DNA from: Arthrobacter oryzae
GTDB taxonomy: Bacteria > Actinomycetota > Actinomycetes > Actinomycetales > Micrococcaceae
NCBI RefSeq assembly: GCF_030718995.1
Contig: NZ_CP132204.1
Coordinates: 3,162,001-3,226,000 of the forward strand
Length of the DNA stretch: 64,000 nt
Direction: 5' to 3'
Position numbers and translations under genes: made by a program. Each line of letters begins with the position of its first letter. Position 1 is the first letter of the stretch. The notes below the pieces were generated by a model. It saw nothing but the letters and a program-made list of their open reading frames with translations. It ran no database searches and was not told where the DNA came from. Shown here piece by piece: positions 25,313 through 34,130 of the stretch.

Positions 25313-25572
25313 GCGGGCCTCCAGACTCCTCGTCCTACAGTTATAAACCCACGGGTCCGGGTGTTTAGTTCCCCGCCCGGCATTCCGGCTTACACAGGGC
25401 ATTCGAAGCCGCCGGGCGGGAAGATGGGCGATCGGCCGCAACCAGCAATTTGCCCTTGACGGCGCCTGCCGAGAGGAGTAGGCCGGACGCGTAAGCTCCG
25501 GTCTCCGAACCCGGATGGGAGGCGACGTGGGCGGCCGGATCCACAATCGACGAGGATCGGCGGTACTGGAAA
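25313..25572. promoter_or_regulatory. Divergent intergenic region with a -10-like element for the minus-strand operon
   Basis: This 260-bp gap separates the hydrolase operon from the flavin oxidase. On the minus strand TATAAC (complement of 25340-25345) is a good -10 candidate, about 28 bp upstream of the hydrolase ATG. I see no convincing -35, operator palindrome or small gene in the remainder. Confidence 0.35.
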
Positions 25573-26946
25573 ATGAACGCACAATCGCTCGATGCGCTGC
25601 GGGAACAGGTGCGGGGGCAAGTGATCACGCCGGACGACCCGGACTACGACTCTGCCCGCGCGGTCCACAACGGAATGATCGACAAGCGGCCCGCTGCCGT
25701 GGTGCGGGTATCCCAGGTGGCGGACGTCATCGCTGCCGTCAACTACGCCAGGGACAACGGCATGCCCGTCGCCATCCGGGGCGGCGGCCACAGCGGACCC
25801 GGATTTGGTACAGCGGACGATGCGGTGGTCGTCGACTTTTCCGCCACCAGGGGCGTCCGGGTCGATCCGGCCGGCAAAACGGCAAGGACGGAGGCCGGCG
25901 CAACGTGGGCCGACTTCAATCACGCCACGCATGCCTTCGGGCTGGCCACCACCGGCGGCATCGTCGGTTCAACCGGCGTATCGGGGCTGACCCTCGGCGG
26001 AGGCATTGGGTACCTGGACCGGAAATACGGCCTCAGCTGCGACAACCTCCTCTCCGCCGACGTCGTCACCGCAGAGGGGAAGTTCCTCACGGCCAGTGAA
26101 ACCGAGAACGAGGATCTTTTCTGGGCGCTGCGCGGTGGCAGCGGCAACTTCGGCGTCGTGACTTCGCTGGAATTCCGCCTGCATCCCGTGGATATGGTTC
26201 ACGCCGGCATCATCATCTACCCGCTGGAGCACGCCGAAACCGTCGCGAAGTTCTACCGCGAGTACATTGCTGCGGCCCCACGGGAGTTCGGCGCTTTCCT
26301 CGCTTTCCACCAGGGGCCGCCTGTTCCGTTCCTTCCCGAGGAGTGGCACGGGAAGCCGGTCTGCATTGTCGTCGGTATGTGGACAGGCGACCCGGCCGAA
26401 GGACCGGCCCGCTGGCAGCCGTTCCTCGACGCCGCGCCGGTGGCGGGGTCGATGGTGGGGCCGATGCCCTACCCTGCCCTGAATTCGGCCTTCGACGGGA
26501 TGTACCCCAAGGGGCTGCTCGCCTACTGGAAGGCGGCCTTCCTGACGGAACTCAACGACGGCGCCATCAACGCCCATGCGGAGTTCGGAAAGCGGGTGCC
26601 CAGCGTACAGACCGCGGTGCACATCTACCCGATCGACGGCGCCGTGCACGATGTGGGAATTGCGGACACGGCCTTCCCCAACCGGAACGCCAGGTTCTCC
26701 CCGGTCATTGCATGCCATTGGGCGGATCCCGCGGAAAGCGCGGCGAACATCGCCTGGGTGCGGGACTTCGCGGCGGCGCTGCAACCCTACTCAGAGACGG
26801 CGGGCTACATCAATTTCATGGACGGCGATGACTTGTCGAAGGTCGCGGAAAACTATGGACCCAATTACGGCCGCTTGCAGGAGATCAAGGGCAAGTACGA
26901 TCCGGGCAACCTGTTCCGTGTCAACCAGAACATCAAGCCCCAGTAG
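25573..26946 (+). CDS. FAD-binding oxidoreductase of the berberine-bridge (BBE) type
   Basis: A 457-residue PCMH-fold flavoprotein with a C-terminal BBE domain (YGPNYGRLQEIKGKYDPGNLFRVNQNI). The FAD-attaching histidine is H73 in RGGGHSGPG. At the second site, where berberine-bridge relatives have a cysteine just before GGGxG, the sequence reads GVSGLTLGGGIGYLDRKYG, so attachment is probably through histidine only. Such enzymes oxidise sugars, alcohols or secondary metabolites and reduce O2. No signal peptide is apparent. The ribosome site is weak. Confidence 0.87.
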   Translation: MNAQSLDALREQVRGQVITPDDPDYDSARAVHNGMIDKRPAAVVRVSQVADVIAAVNYARDNGMPVAIRGGGHSGPGFGTADDAVVVDFSATRGVRVDPAGKTARTEAGATWADFNHATHAFGLATTGGIVGSTGVSGLTLGGGIGYLDRKYGLSCDNLLSADVVTAEGKFLTASETENEDLFWALRGGSGNFGVVTSLEFRLHPVDMVHAGIIIYPLEHAETVAKFYREYIAAAPREFGAFLAFHQGPPVPFLPEEWHGKPVCIVVGMWTGDPAEGPARWQPFLDAAPVAGSMVGPMPYPALNSAFDGMYPKGLLAYWKAAFLTELNDGAINAHAEFGKRVPSVQTAVHIYPIDGAVHDVGIADTAFPNRNARFSPVIACHWADPAESAANIAWVRDFAAALQPYSETAGYINFMDGDDLSKVAENYGPNYGRLQEIKGKYDPGNLFRVNQNIKPQ

Positions 26947-26972
26947 AGTGCAGGGATGAGGTTTTACTGCTG

Positions 26973-28502
26973 ATGGGTGCCGGACACTCGCACGGTCACA
27001 CAGATCATTCGGAGCCGACACCCCGGGCCCTGGCGGCGCGCAAACGGGCCAACTGGCTTTTGGCGGCGGTGCTGATTCCGCTGACGCTCCTGACCCTGGC
27101 GGCCATGGCCATGATGTGGCCGTCCGGGAACAAGGAGGACCTGAAGCTGGCCAGCCCGTACGCGGCGGCGCCGGGGGTGACGTTCGACACCGGCACGATC
27201 CAGCGGGTGGTGGTGGAAAGCTGCACGCAGGGCAGCGCCCAGGGCGGCGCTGCCCAGCCCGGAACGGGACAGGACAGCACGGGACAGGACAGCACGGGAC
27301 AGGACAGCACGGGACAGGGCACGGCCCAGCAGGGGAGCGAGTGCACCTTCGCCTTCACCGAACCGGACAAAGGGGGCAACCCGGTCAAGGTGGTGATCAA
27401 CCCGGACGTGGTGAAATCGCACGGCGTCAAAGTGGGGGACGACATCCGCTACCTGAACCTTTCCAACGCCCAGGGTGCGTCGGCGGGGCAGGGTGCGCCC
27501 GCCTATATCTTTGTGGACTTTGTCCGCACCTTGCCCATCATCCTGCTGGCCGTTCTTTACGCCGCCGTGGTGATCGCCGTGGCGCGCTGGCGCGGGCTGC
27601 GGGCGCTGATCGGCCTCGTGGGAGCCTACGCCGTGCTGGTGACGTTCATGCTGCCCGGCCTGGTGGAAGGGAAGCCGCCGCTGTTGCTTGCCCTGGTGGG
27701 TTCCACCGTAATCATGATCGGGGTCCTCTACTTTGCCCACGGCTTCTCGGCACGGACCTCCACAGCTTTGCTGGGCACCATGTTCGGACTGGGCATCACG
27801 GCGCTCCTGGCTGCCTGGGCTACCGACGCGGCAAACCTGGCCGGCGTCGGCAGCCATGACGCCGCCACGCTGGCGAACATTTCGGACAACATCTCCATCT
27901 CCGGCATCATCCTGTGCGGGCTGATCATTTCCGGACTCGGTGTGCTCAACGATGTCACCATCACCCAGTCCTCCGCGGTGTGGGAACTCTACGAACTGGC
28001 GCCGGAGACAAGCGCCCGCCAGCTCTTCTCCTCCGCCATGCGGATCGGCCGCGACCACATTGCGTCCACCGTCTACACCATCGCCTTTGCCTACGCGGGT
28101 GCGGCGCTGCCCATCCTCATCATCGTGATGCTGTACGACCGCCCCCTGGGCGAGGCGCTGACCAGTGCGGAACTGTCCGAGGAAGTCATCAGGACGCTCG
28201 TCGGTTCCGTGGGGCTGGTGCTGGCCATCCCCGTCACCACGCTGATCGCGGTGCTGGTGGTCAAGGCCACGGGGATCAGGCAGCCTGCCGTTGCCGAAGG
28301 GGGCGGCACCGCCTCCGGGCGGGCGCCTGTAACGCCCGACGACGTCGGGGACACCGGCGCGCTCGCAGCGGCGGTGTCGGTCTCGCGCGGCCAGCGGACG
28401 CGCGCCGCCGGTGTGCCCGCCCCGCGTGACGCCGGGCGGGAACCCGGCGGAGCGCCCCCGCCCGGCAGCCGGCGCGCCCGGCGCGCCGCGGAAGGGGAAT
28501 AG
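26973..28502 (+). CDS. YibE/F family membrane protein
   Basis: A 509-residue protein: a His-rich cytoplasmic start (GHSHGHTDH), one membrane helix, an extracytoplasmic domain of about 120 residues, then about seven membrane helices with the YibE/F signatures GVLNDVTITQSSAVWEL and AMRIGRDHIASTVYTIAFAYAG. A Gly/Gln/Asp/Ser/Thr low-complexity loop (TGQDS repeats) interrupts the extracytoplasmic domain. The N-terminal histidines could bind metal, but function in this family is unknown. The C-terminal tail is Arg/Pro/Gly-rich. Confidence 0.85.
   Translation: MGAGHSHGHTDHSEPTPRALAARKRANWLLAAVLIPLTLLTLAAMAMMWPSGNKEDLKLASPYAAAPGVTFDTGTIQRVVVESCTQGSAQGGAAQPGTGQDSTGQDSTGQDSTGQGTAQQGSECTFAFTEPDKGGNPVKVVINPDVVKSHGVKVGDDIRYLNLSNAQGASAGQGAPAYIFVDFVRTLPIILLAVLYAAVVIAVARWRGLRALIGLVGAYAVLVTFMLPGLVEGKPPLLLALVGSTVIMIGVLYFAHGFSARTSTALLGTMFGLGITALLAAWATDAANLAGVGSHDAATLANISDNISISGIILCGLIISGLGVLNDVTITQSSAVWELYELAPETSARQLFSSAMRIGRDHIASTVYTIAFAYAGAALPILIIVMLYDRPLGEALTSAELSEEVIRTLVGSVGLVLAIPVTTLIAVLVVKATGIRQPAVAEGGGTASGRAPVTPDDVGDTGALAAAVSVSRGQRTRAAGVPAPRDAGREPGGAPPPGSRRARRAAEGE
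27264..27319. repeat. Three and two-thirds tandem 15-bp units in the YibE/F gene
   Basis: ACGGGACAGGACAGC repeats three times exactly from 27264 and then partially. It encodes TGQDS pentapeptides in the extracytoplasmic loop and keeps frame, so copy number could vary without inactivating the gene. Confidence 0.9.
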
Positions 28503-28577
28503 CCGGCACCCGCCGCCGTCGGACGGGCGTTTCGACGGGCGGCTCGCCGATTTGCCCGGCTTTGCGACAATGGACAG

Positions 28578-29756
28578 GTGACTGTCGTAGCAACGCCCCC
28601 CGCCCCCAAGCTGGAACTCCCGCCCCTGAAGCTGGGACCCCTCACGGTGGACACCCCCGTGATCCTGGCCCCCATGGCGGGCATCACCAACTCCGCTTTC
28701 CGCAGGCTCTGCCGTGAATACGGCGGGGGAATGTATGTGGCGGAGATGGTCACCTCCCGCGCCCTCGTCGAACGCACGCCCGAGTCGCTGCGCATCATCT
28801 CGCATGACGACGATGAAAAAGTCCGGTCCGTCCAGCTCTACGGCGTGGACCCCGTGACTGTCGGCGCCGCAGTGCGGATGCTCGTGGAGGAAGACCGCGC
28901 CGACCATATCGACCTGAACTTCGGCTGCCCGGTCCCCAAGGTGACCCGGCGCGGCGGCGGTTCCGCACTGCCGTGGAAGATCGACCTGTTCACCTCGATC
29001 GTGCAGACGGCCGTCAAAGAGGCGTCCAAGGGAAACGTCCCGCTCACCATCAAGATGCGCAAGGGCATCGACGAGGACCACCTGACGTACCTCGACGCCG
29101 GCCGGATCGCGCGCGATGCCGGCGTCGCCGCCGTCGCCCTCCACGGCCGCACCGCGGCGCAGTTCTATTCCGGCCAGGCGGACTGGTCCGCCATCGCACG
29201 CCTGCGCGAGGCGCTGCCGGACATCCCGGTGCTGGGCAACGGCGATATCTGGTCCGCGGAGGACGCCGTCCGCATGGTCCGCGAGACCGGCGTCGACGGC
29301 GTGGTGGTGGGCCGCGGCTGCCAGGGCAGGCCTTGGCTCTTCGGGGACCTCCAGGCGGCCTTCGAGGGCAGCGACACCCGCCACAAACCGAACCTGCAGC
29401 AGGTGGCGGAAGGCGTCTACCGGCACGCGGAACTCATGGTGGAGACCTTCGGCGACGAAGGCAAGGCCCTGCGTGAAATCCGGAAGCACATGGCGTGGTA
29501 CTTCAAAGGCTATGTGGTGGGCGGGGAACTGCGCACCAGGCTGGCCCTGGTCACCAGCCTGGAAGTCCTGCGCGACACGCTGGCCGAGCTGGACCAGGAT
29601 TCCCCCTACCCCGGAGTGGACGCCGAGGGCCCCCGCGGCCGTGCCGGTTCCCCCAAGAAGCCGGCGCTGCCCAAGGACTGGCTGGAATCCCGGGCGCTCA
29701 ACGCCGAACAGTCCCAGGACATCGCCGCCGCGGAACTGGACGTGTCAGGTGGCTGA
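28578..29756 (+). CDS. dusB: tRNA-dihydrouridine synthase
   Basis: A 392-residue FMN enzyme that reduces uridine to dihydrouridine in tRNA D-loops using NADPH. It has PVILAPMAGITNSAFRRL, the catalytic cysteine in NFGCPVPKVTRRGGG, the RNA/FMN-contact block ALHGRTAAQFYSG and phosphate-binding NGDIWSAEDA and VVVGRGCQGRPWLF. The start is GTG at 28578. Its 3' end overlaps the dgt start by 8 bp; dusB-dgt-dnaG is a recurring actinobacterial order. Confidence 0.93.
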   Translation: MTVVATPPAPKLELPPLKLGPLTVDTPVILAPMAGITNSAFRRLCREYGGGMYVAEMVTSRALVERTPESLRIISHDDDEKVRSVQLYGVDPVTVGAAVRMLVEEDRADHIDLNFGCPVPKVTRRGGGSALPWKIDLFTSIVQTAVKEASKGNVPLTIKMRKGIDEDHLTYLDAGRIARDAGVAAVALHGRTAAQFYSGQADWSAIARLREALPDIPVLGNGDIWSAEDAVRMVRETGVDGVVVGRGCQGRPWLFGDLQAAFEGSDTRHKPNLQQVAEGVYRHAELMVETFGDEGKALREIRKHMAWYFKGYVVGGELRTRLALVTSLEVLRDTLAELDQDSPYPGVDAEGPRGRAGSPKKPALPKDWLESRALNAEQSQDIAAAELDVSGG

Positions 29757-31038
29757 AACACGGACCACAGCACCCGTGCTGCCGGGTTACGAGGCCCATG
29801 ACTCCGCCCGGTGGGTGGAGGAACCGCCCAAAACTACGTACCGCTCCGACTTCGAACGGGACCGGGCGAGGGTCCTGCACTCGTCCGCGCTGCGCCGGCT
29901 CGGCGCCAAGACCCAGGTGGTTGCCCCGGACACCGACGACTTCGTCCGCACCCGGCTCACGCACAGCCTTGAAGTGGCCCAGGTGGGCCGCGAACTGGGC
30001 CGGGCGCTGGGCTGCGATCCCGACGTCGTGGACACCGCCTGCCTCAGCCATGACCTCGGGCACCCGCCGTTCGGGCACAACGGGGAGTCCGCGCTGAACG
30101 AGATGGCGCACGCCATTGGCGGGTTCGAAGGCAATGCACAGACGCTCCGGCTGCTGACCCGGCTGGAACCCAAAGTGCTGGCCGCGGACGGAACACCGGC
30201 AGGGCTGAACCTCACCCGCGCCAGCCTGGACGCGGCCGCCAAATACCCGTGGTCGGCACTGAACGCCCCGGTGATCCACGGGCAGCGGACCAGCAAGTTC
30301 GGCGCCTACGAGGACGACCTTCCCATCTTCGACTGGATCCGCGAGGGTGCACCCGAGCGCCGGTCCTGCCTGGAAGCACAGGTCATGGACCTCGCGGACG
30401 ACATCTCGTACTCCGTGCACGACGTCGAGGACGCGATCGTGGCAGGGCACTTCCAGCTGCGCTGGATGGACAACCCGGACCACCGCGCCCGCGTGGTGGG
30501 GTACGCCAAGCAGTGGTACCTGCCGCACAACGATCCCGCAGCCATCGACGCCGCCCTGGCCCGGCTCGAGGCCACGGACGTCTGGGTGCGCGAAGCGGAC
30601 GGCAGCCGCAAGGCGATGGCCGCCCTCAAGAACATGACCAGCCAGCTGATCGGGAGGTTCTGCCAGAGCGCGCTGGAAACCACGCGGGCGGTCTACGGTC
30701 CCGAAGACCTCACCCGGTACAACGCCGAGCTGATGGTGCCGGATGAAACCGTGATGGAAATCGCCGTCATGAAGGGCCTGGCCACCACCTTCGTGATGAC
30801 CACCGAGCACCGCCAGCCCATCTATGAGCGCCAGCGCGAGGTCCTGCACGCCCTGGTGACCGCGCTGAACGCCACCGGAGACCGCCACCTGGAGCCGATG
30901 TTCGCCGCTGACTGGCGGGACGCGGCCGACGACGGCGCCCGCCTGCGCGTAGTCATCGACCAGGTCGCCTCGCTCACCGACGGGTCGGCGCTGGCCATGT
31001 ACGAACGGCTGGTCGGCAGCCTGCCGTCGCTTTGGTAA
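29749..31038 (+). CDS. dgt: Deoxyguanosinetriphosphate triphosphohydrolase
   Basis: A 429-residue HD-domain enzyme that splits dNTPs into deoxynucleoside and triphosphate. The HD metal residues are in RLTHSLEVAQVGREL and CLSHDLGHPPFGHNGE, with a further Asp in DLADDISYSVHDVEDA. The GTG at 29749 lies within the last codons of dusB and gives the normal N-terminus (YRSDFERDRARVLHSSALRRL follows); upstream frame extension is antisense noise inside dusB. It controls nucleotide pools next to the primase gene. Confidence 0.93.
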   Translation: MAETRTTAPVLPGYEAHDSARWVEEPPKTTYRSDFERDRARVLHSSALRRLGAKTQVVAPDTDDFVRTRLTHSLEVAQVGRELGRALGCDPDVVDTACLSHDLGHPPFGHNGESALNEMAHAIGGFEGNAQTLRLLTRLEPKVLAADGTPAGLNLTRASLDAAAKYPWSALNAPVIHGQRTSKFGAYEDDLPIFDWIREGAPERRSCLEAQVMDLADDISYSVHDVEDAIVAGHFQLRWMDNPDHRARVVGYAKQWYLPHNDPAAIDAALARLEATDVWVREADGSRKAMAALKNMTSQLIGRFCQSALETTRAVYGPEDLTRYNAELMVPDETVMEIAVMKGLATTFVMTTEHRQPIYERQREVLHALVTALNATGDRHLEPMFAADWRDAADDGARLRVVIDQVASLTDGSALAMYERLVGSLPSLW

Positions 31039-31054
31039 GGACTAGGATGGCTCT

Positions 31055-32950
31055 GTGGCCGGGCTGATCAAACGCGAAGATATTGACGAAGTACGCCAGC
31101 GCACGGACATCAAGGAAGTCGTCGACGGCTACGTGACGCTCAAGGGCGCCGGGCTGGGATCATTCAAAGGCCTGTGCCCCTTCCACGACGAGCGTTCGCC
31201 GTCGTTCACCGTCCGTCCCCAGGTGGGCAGGTACCACTGCTTCGGCTGCGGCGAGGACGGCGACGTCATCTCCTTCGTCCAGAAGCTGGACCACACGTCC
31301 TTCCATGAGGCCGTGGAGAAGCTGGCCGCCAGGATCGGCTTCGAACTGCGCTACGAGGACGGCGGCACCGGCCCGAACCGCGAAGAAGTGGGGAAGCGCC
31401 AGCGCCTTTTGGACGCCCACAAAGTGGCTGATGAGTTCTTCCGGGCCCAGCTACTGACTCCAGGTGCAGCCGAGGGCCGCAACTTCCTGCACGGCCGCGG
31501 CTTCGACCGCGCAGCCGCCGAGCAGTTCGGCGTCGGCTACGCCCCGCAGGGCTGGGACGTGCTGCTCAAGCACCTCCGCGGCAGGGGATACACGGACGCT
31601 GAGCTCAAGCTCACAGGTATGTTCTCTGCCGGGGGACCCGGAAACCAGCAGAGGATCTACGACCGCTTCCGCGGCCGCCTGATCTGGCCCATCCGCGACA
31701 TCGCAGGCGACACCATCGGTTTCGGCGCCCGGAAGCTCTACGAGGACGACCAGGGCCCCAAGTACCTCAACACGCCCGAAACAACGCTCTACAAGAAGTC
31801 CCAGGTGCTCTACGGCATCGACCTCGCCAAGCGGACCATCGCCAAGGAGCGGCAGCTCGTGGTGGTGGAGGGCTACACCGATGTCATGGCCTGCCACCTG
31901 TCCGGCATCACGACGGCGGTGGCCACCTGCGGCACCGCGTTCGGCGCCGACCATATCAAGATTGCCCGGCGGCTGCTGTCCGACGACGGCACCGGGGGAG
32001 AGGTCATCTTCACGTTCGACGGCGACGCAGCCGGCCAGAAGGCTGCCCTGCGGGCTTTCGAGGAGGACCAGCGCTTCGTGGCCCAGACGTACGTTGCGGT
32101 CGAACCTACCGGAGCCGATCCCTGCGACCTGCGCCAGGCCCGCGGCGATTCCGCGGTGCGGGACCTGATCAACAGCCGGCGTCCGCTCTTTGAATTCGCG
32201 ATCAGGGCCTCCCTCAAGCGCCACAACCTGGACACGGTGGAAGGCCGCATTGCGGCCCTGCGGGAGTCCGCGCCGGTGGTGGCCCAGATCCGCGATGCGG
32301 GAATCCGCCCCGCCTACGCCCGCGAGCTTGCCGGCTGGCTTGGCATGCCGGTTGAGGAAGTCAGCCGTGCGGTGGCTGTGGCCGCCAAGCGGGCCCAGGG
32401 CGAAGCCCCGCCCAACCAGGCCGCAGGCCCCGGCGTTGCCGACCTGCCGGCGTCGGGCGTGGTCCCGTCTTTCAACCGGCCGGACCCCCGGGACCCTGTG
32501 GCGTCCATGGAGCGGCAGGCGCTGGAGGTGGCGCTCCAGGAGCCCGCCATGCTGGCGGGGGAGACGTGGGAGCGCTTCAGTGCGGCCGGCTTCAAGACAC
32601 CCGCCTACCAGGCCGTCCACGACGCCATGCGGGCCTCCGGGCCCGGCCTCGCCGGCGATCCCGTCCGGTGGGTCGAACAGGTGATGAACGAGGTGCCGGA
32701 GCCGCTGCGCCCGCTGGTCTCCGAGCTCGCGGTGGTTCCGCTGCCGGCGAGCAACGCTGAAGGGGTGCTGAAGTACTGCCGCGACATCCTGGCGCGGCTG
32801 TTCGAACTGCAGATCACCAGGGTCAAGGCGGACAAGATGGGGCAGTTGCAGCGGTTGGATGCCTCGGCCCACCCCGATGAATTCCAGCGGCTGAACCGGG
32901 AATTGATGATGCTGGAAATGGAGCGCCGATCGCTGCGCTCCGATGCCTGA
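31055..32950 (+). CDS. dnaG: DNA primase
   Basis: A 631-residue replicative primase that makes RNA primers for Okazaki fragments. The N-terminal CHC2 zinc finger is C41, H44, C62, C65 (CPFH...CFGC). The central TOPRIM domain shows VVEGYTDVMACH and FDGDAAGQKAA with the catalytic acidic residues, preceded by the basic motif RFRGRLIWPIRD. The C-terminal region from about residue 450 is the DnaB-helicase-binding domain. The GTG start at 31055 lies 16 bp after dgt. Confidence 0.96.
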   Translation: MAGLIKREDIDEVRQRTDIKEVVDGYVTLKGAGLGSFKGLCPFHDERSPSFTVRPQVGRYHCFGCGEDGDVISFVQKLDHTSFHEAVEKLAARIGFELRYEDGGTGPNREEVGKRQRLLDAHKVADEFFRAQLLTPGAAEGRNFLHGRGFDRAAAEQFGVGYAPQGWDVLLKHLRGRGYTDAELKLTGMFSAGGPGNQQRIYDRFRGRLIWPIRDIAGDTIGFGARKLYEDDQGPKYLNTPETTLYKKSQVLYGIDLAKRTIAKERQLVVVEGYTDVMACHLSGITTAVATCGTAFGADHIKIARRLLSDDGTGGEVIFTFDGDAAGQKAALRAFEEDQRFVAQTYVAVEPTGADPCDLRQARGDSAVRDLINSRRPLFEFAIRASLKRHNLDTVEGRIAALRESAPVVAQIRDAGIRPAYARELAGWLGMPVEEVSRAVAVAAKRAQGEAPPNQAAGPGVADLPASGVVPSFNRPDPRDPVASMERQALEVALQEPAMLAGETWERFSAAGFKTPAYQAVHDAMRASGPGLAGDPVRWVEQVMNEVPEPLRPLVSELAVVPLPASNAEGVLKYCRDILARLFELQITRVKADKMGQLQRLDASAHPDEFQRLNRELMMLEMERRSLRSDA

Positions 32951-33063
32951 GAGCACCATCGCGAAAAGGGCGCCCGGGGTGCCGGCCCGCCCGCTTCCGC
33001 TGCCGATTCCACTTCTGATTTCGCTTCCAGCCGGTGTGTTTGCTAGGCTAGTACCCGCTTCAT

Positions 33064-33136
33064 TCCTCCTTAGCTCAATTGGCAGAGCATTCGACTGTTA
33101 ATCGAAGGGTTGCTGGTTCAAGTCCAGCAGGAGGAG
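33064..33136 (+). tRNA. tRNA-Asn (GTT), first copy
   Basis: A 73-nt cloverleaf: acceptor TCCTCCT/AGGAGGA, D arm GCTC...GAGC, anticodon stem TTCGA/TCGAA with loop CTGTTAA (anticodon GTT), T arm GCTGG/CCAGC with TTCAAGT, discriminator G. The CCA end is not encoded. A -10-like TAGGCT lies at 33044-33049. It is followed by its own intrinsic terminator. Confidence 0.96.
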
Positions 33137-33142
33137 CGCGCA

Positions 33143-33178
33143 GTCCCCGTTCCGGGTCACCGGGACGGGGACTTTTTT
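33143..33178 (+). terminator. Intrinsic terminator of the first tRNA-Asn
   Basis: Stem GTCCCCGTTCCGG / CCGGGACGGGGAC (one G-T pair) with a 4-nt loop, directly followed by TTTTTT. Confidence 0.93.
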
Positions 33179-33218
33179 ATACCCGGGCGGGGTATTTGGG
33201 AGAGTAGGGGAAGCCGAT

Positions 33219-33248
33219 TTCACATTGGGGCAAAACCTTTGCTAATGT
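33219..33248 (+). promoter_or_regulatory. Candidate promoter of the second tRNA-Asn
   Basis: TTCACA (33219-33224), an 18-bp spacer and TAATGT (33243-33248), 14 bp before the mature tRNA 5' end. Around the first copy a similar layout (GATTTCGC..., TAGGCT) occupies the same distances, so each tRNA copy appears to have its own promoter. Confidence 0.5.
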
Positions 33249-33262
33249 CATACCTGCTTCAT

Positions 33263-33335
33263 TCCTCCTTAGCTCAATTGGCAGAGCATTCGACTGTTAA
33301 TCGAAGGGTTGCTGGTTCAAGTCCAGCAGGAGGAG
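33263..33335 (+). tRNA. tRNA-Asn (GTT), second identical copy
   Basis: Same 73 nt as the copy at 33064, base for base, with anticodon GTT. The identity continues upstream for about ten bases (GCTTCAT), and the promoter layout is also similar, so the copies arose by a local duplication of a promoter-tRNA unit. The terminators differ in sequence. Confidence 0.96.
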
Positions 33336-33341
33336 CGGACG

Positions 33342-33382
33342 GGCCCCGTGGCCGGCGAACAGCCGGTTGCGGGGCCTTTTTT
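33342..33382 (+). terminator. Intrinsic terminator of the second tRNA-Asn
   Basis: GGCCCCG...CCGGC / GCCGG...CGGGGCC stem with a small internal mismatch, followed by TTTTTT and TATT. Confidence 0.92.
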
Positions 33383-33424
33383 ATTCCAGTCTTCTTTATT
33401 CCGGTTCAGACTTTTTGTCCAGGT

Positions 33425-33838
33425 TCAGACGAAGTCCATCTCCACCTGCAGGAAGCGCTCGGCCTCGTCGATGGCGGCCCGGAACGCTTCCGCTTCCGTG
33501 GGGGACTTCCGGGGCTCCCGCGGGTGCCATTCATGCGGCGCCGAGTGCACCCTGGTGAAGCCGCTATTGGGCGGTGCATAGAAGATGCCAAACCGCTGGA
33601 CGGGCCATTCCGGGGACGTTTCGGGGGCCACGAGGAGCGCGGCGTTGGACGCGGGGTTGAACCACTGCGCGATGGGGCGGCGCCGGTCCTCAGTGAAAAG
33701 TCCCGCGGCGTAGAGCGCTGCCGACTGGGGACTTGTCTGAGAACACAGCCGTTCCCACCACAGAGGCAGGATGCCGGCGTCGTCGCATCGCTGCCACGTG
33801 GCCGGAAGGGGAGGATGATGCTTCTGCCAGTCGGGCAC
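33425..33838 (-). CDS. Conserved hypothetical protein
   Basis: A 137-residue soluble protein without a recognised domain. It is Trp- and Pro-rich at the start (MPDWQKHHPPLPATWQRC), has a central hydrophobic core (NAALLVAPETSPEW, FGIFYAPPNSGF) and an acidic helical end (EAEAFRAAIDEAERFLQVEMDFV). Codon usage is typical of the genome, so it is likely a real gene. It is convergent with the tRNA-Asn pair. Confidence 0.65.
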   Translation of the reverse strand: MPDWQKHHPPLPATWQRCDDAGILPLWWERLCSQTSPQSAALYAAGLFTEDRRRPIAQWFNPASNAALLVAPETSPEWPVQRFGIFYAPPNSGFTRVHSAPHEWHPREPRKSPTEAEAFRAAIDEAERFLQVEMDFV

Positions 33839-33904
33839 AGAACAACTTTATCGCGCGGGCAATTGCCGGAACAGGGGCACAAAGCCCGTGCCCCCGGCAG
33901 CTTG

Positions 33905-34084
33905 TCAGGGTCGGTTCCAAGGGCCGGGATTGACCCGGTAGAGCAGCGCGGAGCCGGCGATCGCCCCGAGGATGATGCCCATGGCCGGGTTCCCCATCGC
34001 CCGCCCGGCGAAGTAACCGGCGACGGCGCCAAGCACCGCGCCGAGGAACAGTCCCCTGCGGTTGCGGTGCGGTCTTGTGGCCAT
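33905..34084 (-). CDS. Small Gly/Ala-rich membrane protein (59 residues)
   Basis: An ATG at 34084 opens a 59-residue frame with a basic start (MATRPHRNRRG), then two hydrophobic Gly-zipper stretches (LFLGAVLGAVAGYFAGRAMG and MGIILGAIAGSALLY). The Gly-x3-Gly spacing is typical of tightly packed or pore-type helices. It has a normal third-position G/C pattern and sits between the drug exporter and the hypothetical gene, all on the minus strand. Function is unknown. Confidence 0.65.
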   Translation of the reverse strand: MATRPHRNRRGLFLGAVLGAVAGYFAGRAMGNPAMGIILGAIAGSALLYRVNPGPWNRP

Positions 34085-34130
34085 GGGTCCAGCGTACCGG
34101 GGCGGCTTCGGCGCTGGCGGATGGCGGGCG

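Noticed and set aside
27264..27319. Short tandem repeats as a CRISPR array
   Set aside because: Units are 15 bp, contiguous, in frame and without unique spacers; no cas genes nearby.
26964..29489. 841-residue open frame antisense to the YibE/F and dusB genes
   Set aside because: Shadow of two confidently identified genes; composition is that of a mirror frame, with no motif.
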